From NCBI RefSeq assembly GCF_001279775.1, contig NZ_LGDG01000237.1, positions 109,417 through 173,416 of the forward strand: 64,000 nucleotides of DNA, read 5' to 3'. The first letter of the stretch is position 1. Each line of letters begins with the position of its first letter. This stretch comes from Streptomyces sp. MMG1533. GTDB lineage: Bacteria; Actinomycetota; Actinomycetes; Streptomycetales; Streptomycetaceae. Under the pieces are notes generated by a model. It was not told the origin of the DNA and searched no databases. It was given only the letters and a program-made list of their open reading frames with translations. Of this stretch, positions 44,312 to 53,553 are shown piece after piece. A program made the position numbers and the translations under genes.

Positions 44312-45627
44312 GCTTCCGTGGCCTCCGCAGCCGCTCGGGCCGCCGCCGGAAGGGCGTCGGCGATCCGCTGGACGGCCCGCTCGTCATGGGCCGTGGACAC
44401 GAACCAGGACTCGAAGGACGACGGCGGCAGATAGACGCCGCCTGCCAGCAGGGAGTGGAAGAAGGCGGTGAAGCGGTAGGACTCCTGCGCCTTCGCGTCC
44501 TCGTAGGTGCGGACCGGGCGGTCCGTGAAGAAGACGGAGAACATGTTGGAGGCGTTCTGCACGGTGTGCGCGACGCCCTCCTTGGTGAGGGCCCCGGAGA
44601 CCAGCGCCTGAATCTGCGCCGACACGTCGTTGATCCGGGCGTAGGCCGCGTCGTCGAGGAGCCGCAGCTGGGCGAGACCGGCGGCGGTGGCGATCGGGTT
44701 ACCGGAGAGGGTGCCGGCCTGGTAGACCGGCCCGGCGGGCGCGAGGTGCCCCATGACATCGGCGCGCCCCCCGAAGGCGGCGGCCGGGAACCCACCCCCC
44801 ATCACCTTGCCGAAGGTCATCAGGTCGGGCCGGACGCCGTCGATGCCGTACCAGCCTGCCCGGCTGGTACGGAAGCCGGTCATGACCTCGTCGGAGATGT
44901 AGAGCGCGCCGTTCTGCGCGCACGCGTCCTTCAGCCCCTGGTTGAAGCCGGGCAGCGGCGGTACGACGCCCATGTTGCCCGGGGACGCCTCGGTGATCAC
45001 GCAGGCGATCTCGCCGGGGTGGGCGCCAAAGGCGGCGTGCACGGCGTCGAGGTCGTTGTAGGGCAGGACGATGGTGTCGCCGGCCTGGGCGCCGGTGACG
45101 CCGGGGGTGTCGGGGAGGGCGAAGGTGGCGACGCCGGACCCGGCGGCGGCGAGCAGCGAGTCGACGTGACCGTGGTAACACCCGGCGAACTTGATCACCT
45201 TGGTGCGCCGGGTGAACCCGCGGGCGAGCCGGATGGCCGACATCGTGGCCTCGGTCCCGCTGGACACCAGCCGCACCTGCTCCAGCGGCTCGATCCGGTC
45301 GACCATCTCCTCGGCGAGCGCGACCTCGCCCTCACCGGGCGTACCGAAGGAGGTGCCGCGGGAGACGGCGTCCTGCACGGCGGCGATGACCTCGGGGTGG
45401 GAGTGCCCGAGGATCATGGGCCCCCAGGAACAGACCAGGTCGACGTACTCGCGCCCGTCGGCGTCCTTGAGGTACGGGCCGCTGCCGGACACCATGAACC
45501 GGGGTGTTCCGCCCACGGCGCGGAAGGCGCGCACCGGGGAGTTCACGCCGCCGGGGGTGACGGCGGACGCGCGGTCGAACAGGGCCTGCGAGACAGGCGC
45601 ATCGTATGAATAGGGCAATTCGCTCAT
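44308..45627 (-). CDS. hemL: Glutamate-1-semialdehyde 2,1-aminomutase HemL
   Basis: 439 aa PLP enzyme of fold type I. Substrate and cofactor motifs include [20 protein letters not shown], the SGTEATM loop for phosphate, and the Schiff-base Lys in [18 protein letters not shown]. It makes 5-aminolevulinate, the haem precursor, consistent with the cytochrome c maturation genes downstream. ATG 45627. Confidence 0.96.
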   Translation of the reverse strand: MSELPYSYDAPVSQALFDRASAVTPGGVNSPVRAFRAVGGTPRFMVSGSGPYLKDADGREYVDLVCSWGPMILGHSHPEVIAAVQDAVSRGTSFGTPGEGEVALAEEMVDRIEPLEQVRLVSSGTEATMSAIRLARGFTRRTKVIKFAGCYHGHVDSLLAAAGSGVATFALPDTPGVTGAQAGDTIVLPYNDLDAVHAAFGAHPGEIACVITEASPGNMGVVPPLPGFNQGLKDACAQNGALYISDEVMTGFRTSRAGWYGIDGVRPDLMTFGKVMGGGFPAAAFGGRADVMGHLAPAGPVYQAGTLSGNPIATAAGLAQLRLLDDAAYARINDVSAQIQALVSGALTKEGVAHTVQNASNMFSVFFTDRPVRTYEDAKAQESYRFTAFFHSLLAGGVYLPPSSFESWFVSTAHDERAVQRIADALPAAARAAAEATEA

Positions 45628-46184
45628 GTCCTGCGACTTCTCCGACCTTCTCCGACTGCTCGGACTCCGGTTTTGCCAGTGACCTCCTCAGGGTAGGCCA
45701 GGGGCACCGGGGACAGCGGGCCGCTGCGGACGCGCTGCAGGGGAGGCTACTGACCCGGCAACCAGTCCCCCGCCCTCCGGCATCTGCGAGACTGGCACCT
45801 GATACACACAGCTCACAGGGACGATGTTGTGGTGCGTCCTGTTCAGGGGCTGCAAAGATCCTGCGGGCAGGTGTTTCAACGCACGTTTCGGCGGGCGGCC
45901 GTGGGGGAGGTCACTGACACGATGATCGGGTTGCGCGGCGGGGGCCACGGGTCCTAGAAAAGCAGTCGGGTGGAGATATGCATCGCGGTGGTGGACTGGG
46001 CGAGGGGACTGACGACCGGGGTCCTCGACGTGCCCGGCGGGGAAAGCACCGGCGCGAGGCGGAAGAATCGAACGAAGCGCGTCAGGGACACGTTGTACCT
46101 GGTGTACCCAGTGAGGAGCCGGAGCGGGCCGACCGAAGGGTCGACCGGCTGAGGGCGGGGAGCAGGAATGGTGGTCGGGTGGGG
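45628..46184. other. Gene-poor stretch upstream of hemL
   Basis: 557 bp between the divergent hemL and the next rightward gene. It must carry the hemL promoter. A 12-codon ORF (45922-45957, product MIGLRGGGHGS) has GGGGGAGG upstream and may be a leader peptide. The frame of the next gene is open back to ATG 45978, but that start has GGAG only 2 nt away and the added residues are low-complexity charged sequence. Confidence 0.4.
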
Positions 46185-46616
46185 GTGACGTACAAGTACT
46201 TCGGCGCGCCCGACGGCGCGACCGCAGCCCGCGTCCCGATCTCGATGCGCCCCGAGGAACTCGGCGGCGACGAGCTCGGCATGAACGGCATGTTCACGAA
46301 GATCAAGCCGGAGACCATGGCAGCGATGGTCCTCACCGGCATCGAGGGCGTCCCCCTCCACAAGGTCCCGCCCCTGGAGCTCGTCGTCCTGCACCCCGAC
46401 TACGCGGTGGTCAAGCTCCCCATGACGGTCGTCGACCCCCTGCGCGGCATCGGCGAGGAGGCGGTGGGCGCGGCGGCGTTCATCTGGTCCACGGTGCCGG
46501 ACCGGGGTGGGCCGCGGGATGCGTTCAACGTGTACCAACTGCTGCACGAGTGGCAGGACTTCTCGCACCGGTTGCATGAGGCGGGGCATCAGCCGTACTG
46601 CCTGGTGTGGCCCTGA
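46185..46616 (+). CDS. Conserved hypothetical protein
   Basis: 143 aa, soluble (TYKYFGAPDGATAARVPISM, KIKPETMAAMVLTGIEG, VYQLLHEWQDFSHRLHEAGH). I recognise it only as a conserved Streptomyces protein of unknown function near hemL. GTG 46185 is preferred; a 69-codon N-terminal extension to 45978 is possible. It is the last gene before mobile-element DNA. Confidence 0.7.
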   Translation: MTYKYFGAPDGATAARVPISMRPEELGGDELGMNGMFTKIKPETMAAMVLTGIEGVPLHKVPPLELVVLHPDYAVVKLPMTVVDPLRGIGEEAVGAAAFIWSTVPDRGGPRDAFNVYQLLHEWQDFSHRLHEAGHQPYCLVWP

Positions 46617-46636
46617 GCTGGGGTTTCGTAGGGGTC

Positions 46637-46660
46637 GGGCGGGGTCTTCGGGCCTCGCCC
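46637..46660 (+). terminator. Hairpin after the last backbone gene
   Basis: GGGCGGGG and CCTCGCCC form an 8-bp stem (one G-U pair) with an 8-nt loop, followed by a pyrimidine-rich stretch, 20 nt after the stop at 46616. Confidence 0.5.
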
Positions 46661-46693
46661 TTCTGCTTGCCGGAGAGGGGGCGTCAGGCGGCC

Positions 46694-46715
46694 AGGGCAC
46701 ATTGAGGGCACATTG
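46694..46715. repeat. 11-bp perfect tandem repeat beside the integrase remnant
   Basis: AGGGCACATTG occurs twice back to back (46694-46704, 46705-46715). Its position just past the 3' end of an integrase fragment fits integrase arm-type binding sites of an attachment region, but no core crossover site could be identified. Confidence 0.4.
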
Positions 46716-46758
46716 GTTTAGCCGAGGGCACTGATGCGCCCTGGGCTTCTGGTGCTGG

Positions 46759-46866
46759 CTACTGTCTGAAGGCGTCGTCGATCGTCTTGCGGGTCCGCGT
46801 CTCGCTGGACGACAGCGGGTGCGTGTACGTCCGCAGCGTGAAGTCCGGCTCCGAGTGGCCGGCGTA
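46759..46866 (-). pseudogene. C-terminal fragment of a tyrosine integrase
   Basis: 36 codons (EYAGHSEPDFTLRTYTHPLS, SSETRTRKTIDDAFRQ) match the last part of the intact integrase at 51.2 kb closely at both protein and DNA level, including the His of box III and the catalytic Tyr region RTYTH. Everything upstream (catalytic Arg, HxLRH, core-binding domain) is missing, replaced by unrelated sequence. It is a scar of another element or of a rearrangement. Confidence 0.8.
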
Positions 46867-47165
46867 CTCAGGTTGCCGCCGGTCAGTCGCTCGGCCCAGG
46901 TCAGCCCCCGTCGCCCGCTGCCATTCGAGCGGGGCGCACTTGCTGAGTTTCGCGAGCGCCTCAAGAGCCTTGGGCTCCTGACGGGCGATCCTCATCCAGT
47001 GAACCGTGAGGTCGGCAATGGTGTCAGGGTGCAGCCAGCCGCCTCGCGCGCGGCCAGGGGCGCATCGGTGTCGGCGTCGCTCACGTCAATAAGGCGACCG
47101 TGCTGTTATTGAGCTCACTGAGCGGCGTCGGCCTGCACTTTCGCAACGGGCCTTGGCGGCATGGC
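46867..47165. other. Junction DNA between integrase fragment and large gene
   Basis: About 300 bp. On the minus strand a short open segment (PDTIADLTVHWMRIARQEPK, ALEALAKLSKCAPLEW) is fused in frame to the integrase fragment; it looks like a piece of another protein but was not recognised. No intact gene. Confidence 0.35.
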
Positions 47166-50100
47166 CTACTCCAGGCCCTGATGGCGTCGCTCTGCCTCTT
47201 GGTCTTCCCGCCGGGCGTCTGCTTCGTACGACTCCGCAAGCCCTTTGAGCAACTTCCGGGTTCGCGGCCACGCGCGTACGCGTTCGGCCTGCTCCCGGAA
47301 GGACCGGGCCAGCTCCGTCTCCTGCCCTCCACCGTCTAGGAGCCCCCGGCTAGTCACACCTCGTTTGTTGTAGATACCAATACTGAGACCGCTTTCGAGA
47401 TCGCTGCTATTGATCTCTTCAAGTAGGTCTCGGACAACTTCCGGAACTTGCAGGTCGTCCTGGTCGCGCGGGGCGAAAGCAAGGACCTGACCGATCTGCA
47501 CGTCACCCACCCTGGCGCGATCCCTGGAGGCCAGTTCTACCCGTGCCGTCATGACCCACGTGCGCAGTGCAACCGGGTCGAGGGTTCCGTCGGCCTTAAG
47601 TCCTGGACACGTTCGCAGCGTGCGAAGGGCTTGGTAGGAATGGTTCGCAATATTGCGCCTATTCTCCTTTTCTACGACATCTACCGTATCTTCGCCGGAA
47701 GCGGTGCTGGGACGAAAGGACCACGTCACCAAATCCGCGAACGCCTCAGGGTCCTCGACCAGCGTCTTGTGGAGGATTGGAGCCTTAGCGTCGAATCCGA
47801 GCGCAGGCAAGAGTTGCCACTCCAGACTGAGGATGCGCTGACGCCCGACCTGCTCGCAGTGCCGCGCCAGCAGCGCAAACAGGTCCTTGAAATGTGAACT
47901 GAGTCGCCCGATCTCAGGATCGCTCAATCTAGCCGCAATGAGGTCCTCAGGCCCGGTGACGACAATCTCAGCGACCTCTGGAGTGTCCCCTTCCTTGTCG
48001 TAAAGGAGGATCAGGTCCAGCGCTGCTGCAGGTCGGCCTGCACCCAGCAGCGACCGGGCCGCATCAAGCGCTCGTGGGAAGTCGGGGCCGAGCCCAAAGT
48101 AGGAGAACTCACGCCAGTAATGTCCTGCTACTTCCGGACGGAGTTCAGAGAGTTTCGACCACGCGGCGGCTGGTTCTGGGGAGAGTCGCAGGAGCACTGC
48201 CTGAACATGCGGAACCTCTGTGAGAGAAAGAAGTCTGTCGCGGAGATCATTCCCTCGAGCCCACATGCGCCGACGCAGGTACCCAACCGCGACCTCCTTG
48301 GCTGGTGAGGCGTCCTCCTCAAGCCAGGACAGCAGCTCTTGGTCATGGTCCTCGGAGTGCTCGGCGAGAGCGATGCCCACCAGGTCGGCGAACTCGGCTA
48401 CGGAAGCCAGCTCGGCAAGAACCGTCAGCCCTCCATTCGCGACTGTCTCCCCGACTGCGGCGGCCCGCCGGGCGAGGAGTTCCGCGTCGTAGGCAGCGAA
48501 GTCGTCACGCCGCCTGATGTCGCCGAGCGTGATCCAACCGGACTGGAACAACCATGCGTACCGCCTCACCGGATTCCGAGGCTCAAGCGCTTCGCATGCG
48601 GCTTGGAGGGGGCGAAGCTCGTCTGCGGGAAGGGCCCACGCGGTGTCCGCATACTCTTGGTGCCGGGCGACCTGATCGCGCAGTGCGCGGTGGAGAACCG
48701 CGCGCTGATCGTCATCTTCCAGGTCGCCGGCCAGCTCAGTCAGCCCTCGCGCGACCTCAGCGCGGTGTTGGGGAGGGAGAACGTCGATTTTACCGATCAG
48801 TTCGGCATACAGCTCGGGGGCAGCGTTGACTTCGTCCAGGAGTAGGTCGACCACGGCGGTGGTCACACTCCATCGATCATGCGGGGTGACGACGGTGTCC
48901 CTTTTCCAGTCACGGAAACGCGGACCAGGATGGCTCATCTGTATAGCGTGACTGTCAGGAATGAGCTGGAGGAGCAACTTGCGGCCGAGTGCCGGCTGCC
49001 TCCGTACCAGACGTCGGATTACTCTTATGCGGTCCTCGGCATGGGCGGTCGTGTTAGGAGCCCACGCGCTGAGAACCCCCACCAGACTCGCAAGGGGACG
49101 ATTCGAGAGCCGGCCGCCCGGGTCCACGACAGCCAGCGCAGCCAGTACGTCGACTGCGTCATCGAGGTGCTCGGGAGACCACGCCAGGATCTCCAAGGAC
49201 CACAGAAACTTTGTGTGAGGGGAGCTGGATCCAAGGCCCATGTTGTCAGGCTGGTTGTCGGCGAACATGGCAACGTGGAGAGGCCCGGTGCCACTGAGGC
49301 CGTCGTGCATCGCCTCTACGAACTCCTCCGGAGCGGCCTCAGCCAGCAAGGCGAGCACATCGCCCAGGGAACGCCACAGGATGTACGTGTCATCAGCGTT
49401 CGCCTGCTTGAGCAGATCACGAACCAGCAGTCGCGCCCATCGGTCTCCCGTGACGCCTCCGGGTCCCCGTAGGTCCGCGCCCAGAGTGCCCAGGAGGGCG
49501 AGCGACTGGGCGAGCCCTGTGCGAAGGGTGTGTGAGAAGCACCGTCTCACGCCCATCACCCCAGCCCTCCACCGCTCGCCCGGGTCCAGACCGAGGGTGG
49601 GGTCCGTTTCGGTCAGTACCTCCGAGACTGCCGTTCGAAAGAATTGGAGATCGTCGCTGGTGAGGGATCTACCGAGCAAGGTCCAGGCATCCTCGGCAGC
49701 GAGCACGTGCCAGATCTCTTCCTGGTGGCCGAGGAAAGGGATGTCGGTCCCGGCGGCGAGCTCCCGAGCCCGTTCCTGCAACTCTTCGTATTCAAGTCCC
49801 GTGCACTGCCCAACCACACGGCGGTCTTCCTGGTTGTCCCCGTTCCAGGAATTCAGCAGGAGCAGCCGCCGGCGGACCACATCGAGCGTCGAGGCCCGTT
49901 CCGATGTGAGTGGCTCCGGGTGGTGGGCCAGGGCTCGCCGCAGCGCAAGCAGGCTGCGGCGACCGAGCGCGCCGAGTCGGGCCGCACGCTCACGCGGCAT
50001 GTCGTTGGAGAGCAGCAGGGACTCGATGACTTGGCTGTAGAGCCTGGGCACCTTCACGTCGCACCGGGCGCCGGGCATCGCCGCCCACACCAACTGGTGA

Positions 50101-50954
50101 GGCTGCTGCTGCGGAATGTCCCGGGCGAGGGCCGGGTCTGCGAGGACCAAGATCAACGGCTGGCGCTGCGTGACCAGTTGCTCGATACCGCTCTTGTCGG
50201 AAACGAACAGGACCCGCGCCCCCACCTGAGTGGCCCCCAGGATGCCTTCCTGTTCTAGGGCAGCGGCTACGAAAGCGCAGACTTCATCGGGACGCAGATC
50301 ACCACCTAGCGTGGTCACCGACCGGCCGGTGGCGAGTAGGGCACCAAAGTCGGCGGCTGCCTTCTCTCTTCCTGCCAGCACCACCGTTCGGTCCAGCGGG
50401 ATGCGCGTCGACCGGAGCCAACTGTCAGTCCACCACGAATCCAGAGACCGCACGCCCGGCAGTGCCTTCCCCAGTCGGGCAGCAAGCCATGCCGTGGTGG
50501 CGGGCGCTTGTTCCAGCCAGAGGTCGATCCCGTCGAGGTTGTACCCACGTACCTCCCGCCACCGACCGTCTTCGGTGTGGCGCTCGGCCCAGGTTCGAGC
50601 ATCTCTCCACGTGTCGAGGACGACTTCTACGTAGGTGACGTCTTGGGTCGCGAGCCCCTTCGGGCCTTTGATCCTCTTCTCGTAGTCATCCTCGGCCTTG
50701 CTGTTGCCGCCGCCAACAGACAACTCCCACACCGAAGTTCCCTCGGGCACGAACGCCGACGGTCGCGACGCTGTGACGATGCCGTCGTAACCGCCGACGG
50801 CGGTGCCGGAGCCGCCGGGCATGTCCAGCGATTCCAAGCCGCTTGCGGTCTCGGCTATCAAGCGCCGGATCAGCAGCGGGAGGACGGTATCGAAACCCGC
50901 GTCACCACGTGCCTTGCGAAGATCGTCACGATCAATTGGCGGCCACACAGTCAT
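47166..50954 (-). CDS. Large lone protein with nuclease-like N-terminus, probable defence
   Basis: 1262 aa. Residues ~40-110 (GGYDGIVTASRPSAFVPEGT, SVWELSVGGGNSKAEDDYEK) resemble the PD-(D/E)xK-type domain of large single-gene phage-defence proteins (Asp57, Glu77, Lys86), although Lys is not in E-x-K spacing. Residues ~180-330 look like a degenerate NTPase region (LDRTVVLAGREKAAADF, LGGDLRPDEVCAFVAAAL) with no proper Walker A. The rest is helical, repeat-like. It stands alone between an integrase fragment and an intact integrase, a typical defence-island slot. ATG 50954 has GGAG upstream. Not named with certainty. Confidence 0.7.
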   Translation of the reverse strand: MTVWPPIDRDDLRKARGDAGFDTVLPLLIRRLIAETASGLESLDMPGGSGTAVGGYDGIVTASRPSAFVPEGTSVWELSVGGGNSKAEDDYEKRIKGPKGLATQDVTYVEVVLDTWRDARTWAERHTEDGRWREVRGYNLDGIDLWLEQAPATTAWLAARLGKALPGVRSLDSWWTDSWLRSTRIPLDRTVVLAGREKAAADFGALLATGRSVTTLGGDLRPDEVCAFVAAALEQEGILGATQVGARVLFVSDKSGIEQLVTQRQPLILVLADPALARDIPQQQPHQLVWAAMPGARCDVKVPRLYSQVIESLLLSNDMPRERAARLGALGRRSLLALRRALAHHPEPLTSERASTLDVVRRRLLLLNSWNGDNQEDRRVVGQCTGLEYEELQERARELAAGTDIPFLGHQEEIWHVLAAEDAWTLLGRSLTSDDLQFFRTAVSEVLTETDPTLGLDPGERWRAGVMGVRRCFSHTLRTGLAQSLALLGTLGADLRGPGGVTGDRWARLLVRDLLKQANADDTYILWRSLGDVLALLAEAAPEEFVEAMHDGLSGTGPLHVAMFADNQPDNMGLGSSSPHTKFLWSLEILAWSPEHLDDAVDVLAALAVVDPGGRLSNRPLASLVGVLSAWAPNTTAHAEDRIRVIRRLVRRQPALGRKLLLQLIPDSHAIQMSHPGPRFRDWKRDTVVTPHDRWSVTTAVVDLLLDEVNAAPELYAELIGKIDVLPPQHRAEVARGLTELAGDLEDDDQRAVLHRALRDQVARHQEYADTAWALPADELRPLQAACEALEPRNPVRRYAWLFQSGWITLGDIRRRDDFAAYDAELLARRAAAVGETVANGGLTVLAELASVAEFADLVGIALAEHSEDHDQELLSWLEEDASPAKEVAVGYLRRRMWARGNDLRDRLLSLTEVPHVQAVLLRLSPEPAAAWSKLSELRPEVAGHYWREFSYFGLGPDFPRALDAARSLLGAGRPAAALDLILLYDKEGDTPEVAEIVVTGPEDLIAARLSDPEIGRLSSHFKDLFALLARHCEQVGRQRILSLEWQLLPALGFDAKAPILHKTLVEDPEAFADLVTWSFRPSTASGEDTVDVVEKENRRNIANHSYQALRTLRTCPGLKADGTLDPVALRTWVMTARVELASRDRARVGDVQIGQVLAFAPRDQDDLQVPEVVRDLLEEINSSDLESGLSIGIYNKRGVTSRGLLDGGGQETELARSFREQAERVRAWPRTRKLLKGLAESYEADARREDQEAERRHQGLE

Positions 50955-51188
50955 GCTCCGACGGTACTGCTACCCACTGACACTCCTTTCGGTTTCAACT
51001 CCGTCGACGCCATCGTCGTCCGCCTCATACTCATCCACAGACCGGGGTTCAACATCATTCGGCGGCCTGGAGGCCGAGGTCCGGGGCCTGATGCGTGTGG
51101 TCAGGCTGAGGCCGCCAGCTATCTCAGACCATGGTTCGCCAACTGAGATCCTCGATCGCACCCGCCCTCGCCAGGTGCGGACGACCCG
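50955..51188. other. Gap between the integrase and the large gene; likely attachment region
   Basis: 234 bp without a gene, just past the integrase stop. It must contain the promoter of the large gene, and in related elements the attachment site often lies here. I could not find a tRNA 3' end or a matching direct repeat elsewhere in the window. Confidence 0.35.
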
Positions 51189-52511
51189 TCAGGCAGCCAG
51201 AGCGCCTCGCGGGCACTTGGTATTCGGTGGAGGCCCTGCTGCACTCCAAGCTTCGGACTCCCTGTATTCGGTGAAGGCATCGTCGATCGCCTTGCGGGTG
51301 CGGGTCTCGCTGGACGGCAGCAGGTGCGTGTACGTCCGTAGCGTGAAGCCGGGGTCCGAGTGGCCGAGGTACTCGGAGAGCGCCTTGATGCTCTCCCCCG
51401 CGTCCAGGAGCACGGAGGCGTACGCGTGCCGGAGGGCGTGCATACCGTGCTCCGGGGCCGCCTGGAGGTACCTCGCCCCGCGCTCGCGGGGAGGGATCAC
51501 ACTGGCGGCGACCAGGGCTCGCTTCCAGGCGCCCATGTTGAAGACGCTGCGGTTATACGCCCGGCCCTTCTCGTCGACGAAAAGCAGACGGAAGGTCTTG
51601 GGCTCGCCGTCAGGCTTCGCCCAGGGGAGCGTGATCGCCTTCGGCGGGAACTGCCTCATATGGGCCTTGAGGGTTGCGGCCAGCTGAGCCGACAGCGGCA
51701 CCGACCTGATCTTGTTTCCCTTAGGCAAGGCGAAAACGGGCTTCGTGCCGACGAGCCGCACCTGGCGGTTGACGTGGATCCAGCCACCCCTGAAGTCGAT
51801 GTCCTCGACGGCGAAGCCGAAGACCTCCCCCTGGCGCAGACCGCACCCGAAGGCGAGCTTGCCGCCTGCCTGGAAGCGCTCGGGCAGCCCGGCGATGACG
51901 GCACGCACACGCTCCAGGGACCAGGGGACGATCTTCTTCTTAGTCGCGGTCGGCAGCTTGACCGACTTCGACTTGCACGGGTTCTTCGGCAGCAGCCCGT
52001 CCTCCACGGCCATGCCGAGGATGCTGGAGAGGATGTCGAAGATGCCCTCGATCGTCGACACCTCGAAGCCGCCGTCCTGCAGCGTGCGAATCCAGCCCTG
52101 AATGACCGAGGGCTTGTTCAAGGACCGCAGCTCGCGCCGGCCGAGGTGGGCGACGATGTGGTTGCGGACGGTGGCCTCGTAGCGGAGGGCCGTGGTCGGG
52201 CCTACCGAGTTGGCGTCGAGCCACCTCTGGGCGTAGGCGCCGAGCGTCTGCTTCGTCTCGGCGGGAACGACGTAGCTGCCGCTCCGGATCTCGACGTCGA
52301 CCTCGGCCGCCCGCTTGTCGGCTTCGGCCCTCGTGTGGAAGTTCTCCTTGCGCTGGTGGCTGTCCAGGTCCCGGTACCGGACCTGCCAGCGCTTACCGAT
52401 CCCGTGGTCAGAGGTCGGGACCATCCGCCGGGTGCGGCTCTTGTGCTCGCTGCACTGGGTCTCGTCCGGCTTGGGATGGGACTTGTGCCAGCGGTCGTAC
52501 ACGTCAGCCAA
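51189..52511 (-). CDS. int: Tyrosine recombinase integrase
   Basis: 440 aa. N-terminal AP2-like arm-binding part (KRWQVRYRDLDSHQRKENFH), SAM-like core domain (LGAYAQRWLDANSVGPTTAL) and catalytic domain with Arg in GCGLRQGEVFG, HGMHALRHAYAS, EYLGHSDPGFTL and Tyr in RTYTHLLPSS. All catalytic residues are present. It should integrate and, with the nearby excisionase, excise the element. ATG 52511. Confidence 0.93.
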   Translation of the reverse strand: MADVYDRWHKSHPKPDETQCSEHKSRTRRMVPTSDHGIGKRWQVRYRDLDSHQRKENFHTRAEADKRAAEVDVEIRSGSYVVPAETKQTLGAYAQRWLDANSVGPTTALRYEATVRNHIVAHLGRRELRSLNKPSVIQGWIRTLQDGGFEVSTIEGIFDILSSILGMAVEDGLLPKNPCKSKSVKLPTATKKKIVPWSLERVRAVIAGLPERFQAGGKLAFGCGLRQGEVFGFAVEDIDFRGGWIHVNRQVRLVGTKPVFALPKGNKIRSVPLSAQLAATLKAHMRQFPPKAITLPWAKPDGEPKTFRLLFVDEKGRAYNRSVFNMGAWKRALVAASVIPPRERGARYLQAAPEHGMHALRHAYASVLLDAGESIKALSEYLGHSDPGFTLRTYTHLLPSSETRTRKAIDDAFTEYRESEAWSAAGPPPNTKCPRGALAA

Positions 52512-53183
52512 GAAGGGCCTCCTGGACGGGGTTTGGGGACTGGGGGGTGGCGTGGGTCGCGGCGGTGTGCGTCAGCCACGGGAGCAGCAGGGCTGCGGGA
52601 GGAGCGGCGAGCTGGTGCTGGGGCCGGCTGGCACGAGGCGTGGGTGCTCGATGGCGCGGGCGGCGTGGAGGCCGGCGGGGCCTATTTCGACAGGTCGGTT
52701 GGGCATGACAAATAGCTGTAACTTGCAGTCGGCCGTCATGGCAAGAGTTAGTTCTTAAACTCTCCAAAAGTCGCCCGGAGGCGAAGTGGTGTTCGTCTCG
52801 TCGAATTCCGGCACATCACGAGCCGTTTCGGCGGGGAGGTTGTGCTACCTTCCCTCCGCGTCAAAGAAGTGGGCGATTTGAGCGGCTATCGGATGCGATG
52901 CCCGCTGGGCGAGCCGCGCCACTTCTCAGCGCTGGGCGCCACCTCTGAGCTGCCGAGGTACCGGATTCCGGCACTTCAGCCGGTTGCTTCTCCGCAGAAA
53001 ATTTCGACTTCCGTGGGAGCGATTTCGGCAACCGGGGATCCGCCCTTACTGTTTTGGTCTTCCCCGGCGACGCTGAGGGAAGTAGCCGGGAGTTTCAGAA
53101 TTCACTCTGGACGCTTCCCAGGTGGTGTGGCTGTGTTGCCCACGCCTGCCATCCAAAACCCTGATTCCGATATGGAGACCTCA
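52512..53183. other. Regulatory gap between integrase and excisionase genes
   Basis: 672 bp, AT-richer than the surroundings, with no convincing gene. The frame of the excisionase gene is open back to 52842, but the residues there look non-coding. An inverted repeat AGAGTT-N8-AACTCT lies at 52744-52763. The gap probably holds the divergent int/xis control region. Confidence 0.45.
52744..52763. promoter_or_regulatory. Inverted repeat upstream of int
   Basis: AGAGTT (52744-52749) and AACTCT (52758-52763) flank an 8-nt AT-rich centre about 230 bp upstream of the integrase start, in the int/xis intergenic gap. Candidate operator. Confidence 0.3.
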
Positions 53184-53405
53184 TTGCCGAACCACTCCCC
53201 GCGCCTTGCCGGCGCCGAGCGTGACCAGCTCGCCACTCCCACCGACGTGGCCGCGTACCTCGGAGTGCCGGTGAAGACCCTCTACCAGTGGAAGTACCGG
53301 GGCATCGGCCCCAGCGTCCACAAGGTCGGCCGTCATCTGCGCTACCGGTGGCGGGAGGTGGACGCGTGGCTGGATGCCCAGACGTCGTACGACCTGACGG
53401 CCTGA
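53184..53405 (+). CDS. xis: Excisionase-like helix-turn-helix protein
   Basis: 73 aa MerR/HTH_17-type winged helix: ATPTDVAAYLGVPVKTLYQW, then KYRGIGPSVHKVGRHLRYRW and DAWLDAQ. This is the usual directionality factor beside actinobacterial integrases. TTG 53184 was chosen because GGAGA sits 6 nt upstream; the in-frame ATG 53172 lacks a ribosome site. Confidence 0.85.
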   Translation: MPNHSPRLAGAERDQLATPTDVAAYLGVPVKTLYQWKYRGIGPSVHKVGRHLRYRWREVDAWLDAQTSYDLTA

Positions 53406-53553
53406 CCCCGCGTCTGGCGCGGACAACGAAGCGGCCCCCGGCGCGCCAACGCCGAGGGCCGAAGACTTCCCAACTGATCGCCCATCCCTGAACGAATGAG
53501 CTGGTGAGGGGCGGGACCTTGCCCGTCCTGCCTCTCACCGGAGAGGAACGCCT

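Noticed and set aside
45978..46184. N-terminal extension of the conserved protein near hemL
   Set aside because: The open frame continues upstream, but the residues are low-complexity and charged and the ATG has its ribosome site only 2 nt away; not excluded, only less likely.
46617..51188. tRNA or partial tRNA as integration target
   Set aside because: I looked for a T-arm plus acceptor end next to both integrase copies. Short GGTTCAA-like strings occur near 51.05 kb but no pairing stem or cloverleaf could be built.
52842..53183. 187-aa version of the excisionase gene
   Set aside because: The upstream part is AT-richer, has no ribosome site and resembles no protein; the conserved helix-turn-helix needs only the last ~73 codons.
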